Assembly: GCA_029207755.1 (NCBI GenBank)
Contig: JARCOQ010000005.1
Coordinates: forward strand, 44,355,621-44,419,620
Direction of reading: 5' to 3'
DNA length: 64,000 nucleotides
Origin: Chamaea fasciata
Lineage: Eukaryota > Chordata > Aves > Passeriformes > Sylviidae
Shown here: piece by piece, positions 26,141 to 35,650 of the stretch
How positions within the stretch are numbered: the first letter of the stretch is position 1
How the letters are laid out: every line of letters begins with the position of its first letter
The notes under the pieces: generated by a model
What the model was told of the DNA's origin: nothing
Databases searched by the model: none
Seen by the model: the letters and a program-made list of their open reading frames with translations, nothing else
Translations under genes and position numbers: made by a program

Positions 26141-26340
26141 CTTGTCTCGTCGGTGCAGGCTCGGGGCGCGCCTCCGCTCGGGGCGCGCGCACGGCCGGAA
26201 AGACCCGCGCCGCGCTTCCTGTGGCGCCGCCCTGCGCGCGTGACGCCGGGAAATGTAGGAGAAAGGGACCGGAGTGTGGGGTCCGCGCTCAGCACCCGCC
26301 GAATGACGCCGTTGTCAGCGGGGCCGTGCGCTGTCAGCGT
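25540..26340 (-). promoter_or_regulatory. UBE2N: CpG-island promoter of UBE2N
   Basis: A very GC-rich, CpG-dense block covers coding exon 1, the 5' UTR and the start of intron 1. It includes a G17 run at 25675-25691 and ETS-like (CAGGAAGCG) and CRE-like (TGACG) motifs around 26200-26250. There is no TATA box, which fits a housekeeping promoter. The transcription start should lie between 26141 and about 26300; it cannot be fixed from sequence alone. Long open frames through it (up to 385 codons) reflect the lack of AT-rich stop codons. Confidence 0.85.
26111..26140 (-). CDS. UBE2N: UBE2N coding exon 1
   Basis: Ten codons ([10 protein letters not shown]), followed on the minus strand by the donor GTACGG. 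The exon ends in phase 0. The 5' UTR continues into higher coordinates within the CpG island. Confidence 0.95.
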
Positions 26341-26424
26341 GAAACGTCTGCCCCTCCCTGACCTTCAGCTTCTGTGGGCGTCCCTAAACCTGTCTCAAAG
26401 ATGCCTTAGAACATCAGTACGTGA

Positions 26425-26881
26425 AAGACAAGGAGCTACTGATAGAGTCAAGCAAAGGGCCGCAAAGGTGATGAGGGGTCTGCCGCATCTCTCTGCCGAG
26501 GAGAGACCGAGGGAGCTGGGCCTGGTTATTCTAGCGAAGAAAAGACTGAGGAGGGATCTCATCAATACATAAAAAATATTTCAAAGGTGGGTGTCAAGAG
26601 AATAGTGCCAGACTCTTTCCAGTGGCGCCCAGTGACAGGACAAAGAGCGGTGGCCATAAACTAAAACACAAGAAGTTCCAGCTCAACATGAGGAAGAACT
26701 TGGCATTGAGGGTGGCAGAGCACCGGAGCACGCTGCCCGGGGAGGCTGTGGAGTCTCCCTCTCTGGAAACATTCAAAACCCACCTGGACGTGTTCCTGTG
26801 TCACCTGCTCTTGGTGACCCTGCCTTGGCAGAGAGGTTGGAAATAGGATCTTCCAGCCCTAACAATTCTGTGATTCTGTGG
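26425..26881 (+). repeat. CR1 LINE 3' end (plus orientation)
   Basis: A CR1 sense strand: GAGGAGAGACCGAGGGAGCTG, AAGACTGAGGAGGGATCTC, then AACACAAGAAGTTCCAG, GGAGGCTGTGGAGTCTCC and CATTCAAAACCCACCTGGA, ending in TTCTGTGATTCTGTG octamer repeats. It starts less than 300 bases from the UBE2N start codon, so the UBE2N upstream promoter cannot be much larger than the CpG island. Its open frame is a fragment of the LINE tail, not a host gene. Confidence 0.95.
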
Positions 26882-29800
26882 TGTTTGTCTTAATAACACG
26901 TGGTGAGTGAATCTCCTTCTTTTTCAGCAGAAAGAGGAATATTGTAAACGTTGGAGTATAATTATTGCACAAGCATACTGGGACATTACCACAGCTGCAT
27001 AGTAATAGTAACATCTAAGAATGTGCATCGTTATTTATGGGAAATAAAAGCACAGAAGGATGAACTAATTTCCCATAGGTTACTCAGCAGGCCAACAGCA
27101 CAGCCAGGAATAGAGCCCTATTTACACGATTCCCTGTCAAATGTGTACTTCTCATTTAAAACAAGACTCGTTTTAAACAGGACATAATTTCTGTGTACTC
27201 TGGTAGAAAGTAAAGTTAATAGCAATGGCTAATCTAGGAGAAAGGCTCCATGACTCCAATTCTTACTTAGATATCAAAGCATCTTCACTGGGCCATACCC
27301 TCAAGACAAACGTAATTGAAAATTATGTACTTTGTTACAGTGCATGCTGAATAACTTTTCTTTCTTTGTTTCTGCCTTCACCCCTTTTTAATTTTTTTTT
27401 CTCTTTCACACTTCTCCCAGAATACTGTCCATTAAAGGACTGGCATACATGGAAGAAAACATGGGCCAAAAGGTAGGCTCTATGGGAGTAAGAAGCCACT
27501 CAGCTTCTTGAAAGTCTGTGAGACACAACAATGGAGTGAAGCACAGTTGGCTCAAATATATGTTCATCAGTGTTGCATTCAGTGGCCCCTTTCAAATATT
27601 GTAGACCAGGAATCTTTCTTCAGTCAGAAGTTGCAGCAAGTCAATCTGGCTTATGTTTTGACATCTTTTGTTGCACAACAAGTGGTTTGTCACATCCTGG
27701 GAGCTTTCATTACACCTCTCCTTCTGGCTTCTTTTATGAAAACGCTTTTGAAGTCCACTTGATCGGGAGATGGCAGTGAACAAAAACACTGATTTCTGTT
27801 GTCATATCTACGAAGATTTAGATTGTTCCCCTAAGCCATTTTAGCTCCTAGAAGATCTGCTGCAGAGATCCCTGAGTATCCATATGGGGCTGGAAAAGCC
27901 ATCCAAACTGGCTACTCCACAATACTGACTGTAGACTGTCACCTGTAGTCCCCATTCAAATGGGCATTCATTCCTACAGCCCAACTCCACCAAGGCCTGC
28001 CTCCACAGTAGTTATTGAGTGTGTAGTTTCATGTCAAGGGCACATCCCTTTTTATTTGCATTGCTGCTAAAGAGGGCTGCTGCCCTCCTCCTCTGCCACA
28101 CACTGCTGCTCCCTCAGCTCACAGCATGATCTCACCTAAGATGAGCTGATCAAAAGAACAAATGGTTCCTGGGTGAGCAGTGAGGTGCTGTGGACCACAG
28201 GCAGCCACACAGTTGTACAGGTGAGGCATAAATAAGGGGACAGGAACCCATGCCTGAGGGTGTGAGAAAAGGACTGTCTATAGTTCCCTGCATTAGGGAC
28301 AGTGTGAAACCACATATGTGAGGTTGTTAGACAAACAGCTGAGTCAATCTGTTAAAAAAAGGGCTTCTTTCTTCCCTTTACCATCTCACTCCTTCTACCT
28401 TCCTTCCTTACACATGGCATTATCCCCTCTGTTCATTCTGCTGAGCTGATGCAATACACTAATTTGGCAGAAAAACAGCCATTCAGTCTTCTGCTGGATT
28501 GGTGAATTGGTTTGTCTTACAGTGGGGTCTGGCAAGCCCCAGACAACAAAAGGTAATAGAAGTGGGAGTGAAATTGCACTCTGTAGTATTCATGAGTAAT
28601 TAACTCAGCTTTGGATGCCCCTTAGCCTTTTGGAGAAGCTGCAGGCAAGCACTGGGGTCCTGCTCCCTTTCCCTGCCCTATATTCCTGATCCACTCTTGC
28701 CACTGGTGTGTATCTACTGGGGTATAGGAGGTTGTTGTTGCATTGTGTTTTTTGGGGGCTAAGTTACCCTTCTGACCATCTCACTGAGGCATCAGAGCTG
28801 GCACAAGAGAAGCAGCAGGAAACAGAAGGAGCTGGTGCAGAGGTAGGACCACCCCTCCTGCAGCAGTGACCCATTCCGCACCACTGCAAAGGCCAGGATG
28901 GAGAGCACAACCCTCCTCCCACAAATCTGTGATTGTCACATCACTGCTGGGATTACAGTGGCTCCAAGAACAAAGTTAAGCAACAACCTTATTCACCAAA
29001 AATTGTCCTATTATGCTACTATAGGCAGGAAAGGTAAAGAAGTCATTGCAATTAGGCAATTAATACACCCAGAACAATTTAATAAAGCTGCTGACCATCT
29101 TCCTGTGACAGCTTCTGCTGTCATTGAATTACTCACTGAGTGGGTGCATCCAGGCCAGCTGAGCCTGTGGCTGACTAATCTTATTTGCTCCTCCTATCCT
29201 TCTTTGCAGTCTTGTAGAAGATTTACTGTAATTGCAACTCTCATTCAAACCCCAAATTCATTATTTTTGCATAAAAGCACTTCTATATTTTTGGCAGGTA
29301 TTGTAGAAAATCTGTTCTACAGCAAAAACAGATGTATGTATGTACACATACAGAATGAATTCTCACAGTAATATCCAAATTTTATATTAAAAATGTTCAG
29401 TAAATCACAGGGTAATTTCACAAGAGTTGCTATGATGCCTATGTACAAAGGGAGAAACTAAGGCACAAAAGTGCGGTGTTTTTCATTTAGCAGTAATTTA
29501 AAGTGTCATTGGACAATTTCAGAATTACCTGAACTGGCAGGACTGGTGAAACTGTACTGAGAGAAGAAAAAAACCCTACCAGTTATATGCTTTACAAACT
29601 TAGAACATCAGAATGGGATGCTATGAGTAGGAGCCTTCATTGTAGCGAGTAATTTTTGATTTTTTTCATTAAGTGGCTGCTTGAATAGAGACATAATATT
29701 GTTTCCTTGAACTATGGTAATCAACAGGAACACAAATTATTTAGGCTGCATATGACTGCTGAGGCACTTTCATTTTGTCATCTGTTATTTACAGTTGTAG

Positions 29801-32020
29801 CTTCCTCCTTACCAGTAACAGGATGGACCAGTGATGAGATGGTGTGAGATATGCTAAAGAATGAAGAGGGCCTACTGACATAAGCCTTGGTGTTTACTCT
29901 GGGTGTTTACAGATTGACTTACAACATAGAAATCTGTCTGTCTACAACATGACTTGAGAAAACTTGAGAATTAAGACCATAACTAAACTACAGTGTCTCA
30001 TTAGAAATTTGATTTCTACATTTATAGGATAACCTCATAGAAATTAAAATACAGTATTTCAGGAGTGGAAGCCCATCCATCCCCATCGTTATGACACAAC
30101 CTTTGCAATGAAACACATCCATCCATTCACAAATTCAGGTCCAGTTCTAGGTATGATCGTGCAGTACCTTGCCAGTTTAAAAGGAAATAAAGGAAGACAA
30201 ATGCTTATTCCTAGGAATATTTTGAAGCATTGGTTTCTATGAAAAAAATAAAAGTGTATTATATTCAGTTTGCCAACGATCTAGACTGAATGATTTTCCT
30301 AAGTAACAATTTCCTAAATATGCCACTGCAGCAAGAGAGCTAGAACAGCCAGGTTCCAGTTTTCCATTTCTCAGAAGGGCTGTGTGTGTGTGCAACTGCT
30401 CACACAAAACCCACGCCAGTGCAGATGATATCTCTGATTTATAAATTTGTTTTTCTAAAATAGAGCCAACCAACACAGTCCTGCCCTCACCACTGCATAG
30501 CATCTGTGGCCTAACTATAGCTCAACCATCTGATCAGTTAGGGCATTTCCTGAAGAAGTTTGTAACTGCCTATTGGAGTAAGAGCACTTTGATGATTTAT
30601 CTTCAGTAAGAGAGCAACCTAGAAACAAGGTAACAGAACAACCTTCCTGTTGAGCCAACACAGACTGAGAAACTTCCCCCCTTTGCTCTCTGCAAGCTGC
30701 TGAGGCAAGCAAGGGCCTTGGCAGTTATTAATAACCCCATCTCCAGACATGCTGGAGAAGTGTGTAGTCACGCTCCTGAGCTATCCTTAAGCAATTCCCA
30801 TCTCCCTTTAGAAGGCTGTAATCTGTCAGAACATGCTGCTAAGAATACACTTGCAGAACATTATGCATCAGGGAGGGGGTAGACCTCATCTACGATCTCC
30901 TAAAACTCTTTTTATAGAAACTACCTAAAAATAGCCTGGAAGCCTAACAGGATATGTGGTTCAGATTTTAAAAAATAAAAATATAGTTCTCTGGCACCTT
31001 CAACTGCAACTTTTTAGAACTAGGATTTAAGTTACAAGATTTGCCATTGCGGGGATGTTCTAAAAGTGCACATTTCCAGAATGAAATTCTTACAGAAAAA
31101 AAAATGCATCATTGAAAACAAGCAGTACAGACTGTAGCTTCAAATTAAAGCTTTTGTTGATCTTTGCAATCTCATTAATGAATTAGCATCTTAGTCATTA
31201 ACAACTCAATGCCACCAGCCTATAAAATCCCACCATTAGGAGACTTGTGGGTCACATTCATCAGGAACATTAGAAACTCTACTATTTCAAACTTGGTCTG
31301 AGGAGAGCACATGCATCTGCAAGTATGTGTCTGTATGCAGTCCTCAGGAAGTACATACGGCACTGAAGAGTAAAAAATTGTCTTTATTAAAGCAAAGAAA
31401 TTGATGTAAGAAACAGTAACGTAGGAGCAGCACGTAAGTCCTATATTGTAATCATGACTAATATACTCAAGCATATCAAGTTTTAGTATTTTTTATTGGG
31501 AGACAATTTCTACGGGGCTAGGGAGGTTTTTAATTTCTTTTTAAGAGTTGCAGCTCCATATAAAGATGAAAAAAGAGTGTCTTGTACTGGAGAAAGAAAC
31601 AGGTGAAATTTACAGTGGTGTCCACCTGTGAAGGGAGTTAATTTCAGGTTTTCCACTGCACAGCAAAAATTTTTGTCTCCTGTATGGGTGAACAATACCC
31701 TTTTGAGAAAGCAGCTAGGAATCAGAGTTGTCAACCGGAGTCATCTTCTTCCCTAAGTTCAGGAAATCTTTTAATGAAGATATGACAATAAGCATCTTAA
31801 AGAATAGTCAGAGAAGCCTTAATTTTACCTAGTATTTCCTAGGAAGGAAATCAAGGCCTAATATGCTTGTCAGAGGTTCACACACAAACACAGACAAGCA
31901 GCACACATTGCTTTTGCATACAGGTGTGTCACACTGCAGCTGACCAGGAGAAAGTCAAGAATCCTGAGCAGTTTCCACGTTGTCACAAACTGCTCCTGGC
32001 AAAACTGACTTTGAAATAAC

Positions 32021-32068
32021 TGTTTACCCCCTCTATTCCTATGGACATAGGAATAGAGGGGGTAAACA
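32021..32068. repeat. Perfect 48-bp palindrome (23-bp arms, 2-base centre)
   Basis: The arms 32021-32043 and 32046-32068 are exact reverse complements, separated only by GA at 32044-32045. The centre reads CTATGGACATAG. The bases just outside (C on both sides) do not pair, so the arms end there. Confidence 0.97.
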
Positions 32069-32073
32069 CTCTA

Positions 32074-32101
32074 TTTAAATGAAGATCTTTAAATGAAGAT
32101 C
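32074..32101. repeat. 14-bp exact tandem duplication
   Basis: Two adjacent identical copies of TTTAAATGAAGATC at 32074-32087 and 32088-32101, six bases from the palindrome. Confidence 0.97.
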
Positions 32102-33559
32102 CATTCCTTTCTTTTCATTTCCAGAGTGCACTTGTTTCAGACAGTTTATTACCATTTTATTTTTTCAGCACTGTCCTTGGGTTTAAAATTCTCAAAGTGT
32201 TTTATTTGTCCATCAGTAGAACCACTGTCTTGCATGTATTGGATGATTGCTTGATTGTATAGGATGCTGCCCTCATCCCAGTACAAGGATTTCCTTGTGG
32301 GAATCATGAGCTGGTACACAGCAGAAAATACATAGAACTGTGTTGCTTCTGTTTAGGGCATGAGCCTAGATCAGATGCCTCTGTATCTGCACACAGAAAT
32401 GTGCTGGAATGACAAAGCGAGTTTATCTCCACAATTCTGGAGGAGCTTTGTAGTGGGGCTGTGATTTCTCACCTTGGTTGCATCTCTCTAAGTAGTATGT
32501 AAAACATTTTGACCTATCTCTGCCCCCTTCTTCTGTGGTGTAATGAATCTAATATTGCAGGGAGCCCCCAAATGGATGTCTTCCATCTTCCTCTGTATAG
32601 AAAAATCCTCAAGAAGAAACCTTTGTCAGCGATACTGGGAGTGATCAGCTCTTGACTACTGATTACTGGCTATACTTCTGCTATACTGCTGGAAGTTATC
32701 AGTGTAACTACAACTCTGCAACTACAGACCAAAGTTAAAACATCTCTGAAATTGTGAGGCTTTCACTGATGGCAGCACGAAATTGCAGCACCACAGTCAT
32801 TGACTAGAAAAGATGCAATTGTTGGAAGATATCTGGAAGAGGTTGCAGCCTTTCCAGAGGCACTATCCAGGAGTCTCCAAAAGAGTAATGCTGTGACAGG
32901 AGTGGAGACACAGTCTGCTGATGTGACTTAGAGGCTTCATGGATGTGTAAATGCCTAAAGTTCTGGAGCCATTTCAGATGCTAGAGCAGCAGGTCAGACA
33001 ATTGATTTTTGTCTTTTCTTCTTGTCTTTTATCAATGTTGTGTAAATACAACTGTGTCTTTGAAACACTTTGTGACTCAGTTTATGAAAGAAGTACAGCA
33101 AATAGCCCCAGATCAGCAGTGTGCCTGGGATGTTCAGGTGAGTTTTCTGTATGCCTTGCATATTGGAAACATGCAATTTCATCTACATAAAATCCACAGG
33201 CCTTCCCTGTGGAAGAGTATTACGGGTACTGTGAAGATCTGTCTGCCTGAACAGAGGAAGCTGCTGCAGCCAATGTGTAATTTAACCTGGAAAGCAAGCA
33301 GGCTGTGCTTGCAAGCTTGTGAAATAACCAATAATGTTAGAGATATCCCTTCGAATTACGGGATTCAAGGGGGTTGTTTTGCAGCTAATATAAGACTGTG
33401 GCACGCTGGCATATTTCCAGGACTGGCAGGTGCACTGCTGCCTGTTGCTGGGGTGTTGTACCCTCTCCCTCAGCTGAACAGCTGCTGCCGATGCCGAGGT
33501 TGCCTCAGTGCCTCCACTGGGCTTGAGCTCCCCAAACCCTCCCAGCATGGGGACCACCA

Positions 33560-34034
33560 GAGCGGGCAGTGTGTTTGACCAAGGGTCCTGTGAGGAGCAG
33601 CTGAGGGAGCTGGGGGTGTTTAGCCTGGAGGAGGCTCAGGAGGACCTCATCATTCTCTACAACTACCTGAGAAGAGGTTGTAATAAGGTGGGACTTGAAC
33701 AACTTGTGGCAACGTTGTCCACAGTGGCTAATGGTTGGCTTGTTGCACACCAGGGTGTGTTTTTGTGGAATCTGAGTTTTTGTGGACCACAGCTCAAGAG
33801 GAAGTGGCCTCAAGCCAGGGGACATTCAGGTTGGACATAATGAGGGATTCCTCCACAAGAACAGCTGTTAAACATTGAAACAGGCTCCCCAGGGTGGAGT
33901 GACCATCACTGAAGGTGTTCAAGAAATGATCGGACGTGGCACTAACTGCCATGGCCTAGGTGTCGGGATAGATGGGTCAGAGATTGGACAGGATGATCTC
34001 AGAGGTCTCTTCCAGCCTAACTGATCCCGTGAAT
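33560..34034 (+). repeat. CR1 LINE 3' end (plus orientation), partly rearranged
   Basis: The CR1 sense signatures are GTTTAGCCTGGAGGAGGC, GACCTCATCATTCTCTACAA, GTGGCCTCAAGCCAGGG, CAGGTTGGACATAATG, GGCTCCCCAGGGTGGAGTG and GGTCTCTTCCAGCCTAACTG. The segment at about 33700-33790 departs from the usual CR1 order, suggesting decay or a small insertion. Its tail ends about 100 bases before the MRPL42 CpG island. Confidence 0.9.
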
Positions 34035-34099
34035 CTGTTGTTTGTGTGTCCACTTGCTCCCCTGGCCCGGCGGGGCCTAGCCATTCCTGCCACCATATT

Positions 34100-34400
34100 A
34101 TTATGAAGTGTCTCAGGGCTTGTGGCCGGTGCCGAAGCAGCGCTGAGGGCGGAAGGGGAGGCGGGCGGAGGCGGTGCCGGTGCCGCTCGCCGCCCGCACT
34201 ACGAGTCCCGGCGTGCCGCGGGCCGAGCCGCCGCCGGAGCCGGAACGGGTGCGCGGCGCCGCTTCCGCTGGCGGGGCCGGGCCGAGCCGGGGCGGGCGGT
34301 GACGGCGGGGGGCGCGGGGCGAGGCCGCGGGGACACTTTGCGTACCCTCGGAGGGGCTGAACCCTGTGCGGCACGCTCAGAACTCTTATAGCGGGTACTC
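34100..34400 (+). promoter_or_regulatory. MRPL42: CpG-island promoter and probable non-coding first exon of MRPL42
   Basis: A compact GC-rich, CpG-dense block about 1.1 kb upstream of the first recognised MRPL42 exon. It carries a ZNF143-like element at 34198-34216 (ACTAC, TCCC and TGC in register) and ETS-type CTTCCG/CCGGAA motifs nearby, a combination frequent in promoters of mitochondrial and housekeeping genes. A spliced non-coding first exon is expected here. Several GT donors are possible and I cannot choose one. Confidence 0.7.
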
Positions 34401-35497
34401 TTTTGCTTGCTTTGACGGATTAGTGACTTTTTAAATGCTAAATATATTCTTTCATTCAAGCCTCCGGTTTCGTGTTCCCGCGTGTCGCTGGCACACGCGG
34501 TGGAGTTTCCTGTGCGCTGTCTCAGGGATGGGACTGTTCCCATTCAAACTGGAGCGGTCCTCGCAGGGGCGCCGGAGCGGGCTGCGGCCTGACCCCTGTC
34601 CTTGGACCGGGATCCGCCGCGTTCCTCGCACCCTTTTTGTTAAGGAGCCTTTGAGGGCAAGCTGTGAGCAGCTCTGTGGGTGTTGGTGTTCCCCGAACTT
34701 CCGCAGCATTGGCACAGATAAAAAGAATGCTGAATAATTAATTATATGTCGAAATCGGCAAGTGCACATTTCTGGTGATGTTCTGAAGCACAAAATATCA
34801 AACATTTTAAAGAGTTCTTGGTAGTTTGTTTGTATTTATTTGTTTTGTTTGTTTGGTTTGATTTTTTATTTTTTTTTTAGTAGTGTATGTCCTTAAACTG
34901 TTTCCAGTTACGTTTCTCTAGGGTTCATTATAAGTTTCTATTTAAAGCATTTTTTTTCAGTAGACAATGAAAACATCTCTTTCTGCTTCTGTGAAATTTT
35001 GGGTAACATTTAAGGTATTCTAAATGGTGTTTCTTAGTTTTTAGGTGTAATGCTTTTGGGATGGATGAAACCAATTAACTGCATTTAGAGAGTTTTTTAA
35101 CTGCAGCGAGTGTTGTTTGTAAATAGTTCTGGTTTTGTACTGGGTGATGATATTTACATTGTGAACAAGAGAAACATATTTCACAAGTAATGTTGTGGAG
35201 TGTGCAGAAGGAAGAATGCAAAGTCTAGGTGGGTGAGTACCAGTAGCCCCTGAGAAAGCACAGGCGTGGAAGCTATTTTAAAGTTGAACCTTCAAAGACT
35301 CCCTCTGGGTAAATAAAGTCTTGTGCTACTTTTGACTGTTAAGAAGACAGATACCATTATCTTAAGTGATAAGGACTTCTAAACAATTGACAGTGAAGAA
35401 TTATGTTGCACAAGTTTTATTTTTTTCTTAAGATATTAAAGAAATTGAATTATTAGTGTTTTGTATCCTGAATAGTTATGAAACTGGTTTCTTTCAG
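34401..35497 (+). other. MRPL42: Probable MRPL42 intron 1
   Basis: Lies between the CpG island and the first coding exon. It has a T-rich, G/T-repeating stretch near 34820-34880. No repeat or exon was recognised. Confidence 0.5.
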
Positions 35498-35568
35498 AGG
35501 GCGTTCTGCAGAGAAGAGGTTCTTTGAGTTCCATCTTGTCCAGGACTGGTTTCCTCTCTGCTGTCAGT
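35498..35568 (+). other. MRPL42: MRPL42 5' UTR part of the first coding exon
   Basis: Preceded by a good acceptor (GGTTTCTTTCAG at about 35486-35497). The 71 bases lead directly into the start codon at 35569. Confidence 0.7.
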
Positions 35569-35650
35569 ATGGCAATGTCACTTAGAACTGCATGGTCCAG
35601 CCTCTTGTGGATGCGTTCAGTAGCAACCTGTAAGCAGGTCCCACTGCAGA
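35569..35650 (+). CDS. MRPL42: MRPL42 coding exon 1 (targeting peptide)
   Basis: 82 bases, starting [13 protein letters not shown], ending with donor GTAAGTAG after CTGCAGA. Phase 1. It is too short to show as a separate open frame. It is assigned from the in-frame junction with the next exon, the strong start context and its transit-peptide composition. Confidence 0.88.

Larger units (their letters stand above)
26882..33559. other. Intergenic gap between UBE2N and MRPL42
   Basis: About 6.7 kb of unremarkable sequence between two divergent genes. The longest open frames (157 codons at 28898; 189 codons at 33009, the latter partly in repeat) have no recognisable domain, poor initiation context and no obvious splice partners. 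The only distinct structure seen is the palindrome and tandem duplication at 32021-32101. Confidence 0.6.

Noticed and set aside
25294..26572. Long open frames (257-385 codons) on both strands around the UBE2N promoter
   Set aside because: They are Pro/Arg/Ala/Gly-rich products of a CpG island with few stop codons, overlap one another in several frames and include splice-site sequence and 5' UTR.
28898..29371. 157-codon open frame between UBE2N and MRPL42
   Set aside because: No recognised domain, no flanking exon or poly(A) signal in a sensible place. It could be a very old retroposon scrap, but I cannot support that.
33009..33578. 189-codon open frame upstream of MRPL42
   Set aside because: Its end runs into a CR1 element and an overlapping antisense frame is also open. 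There is no domain.
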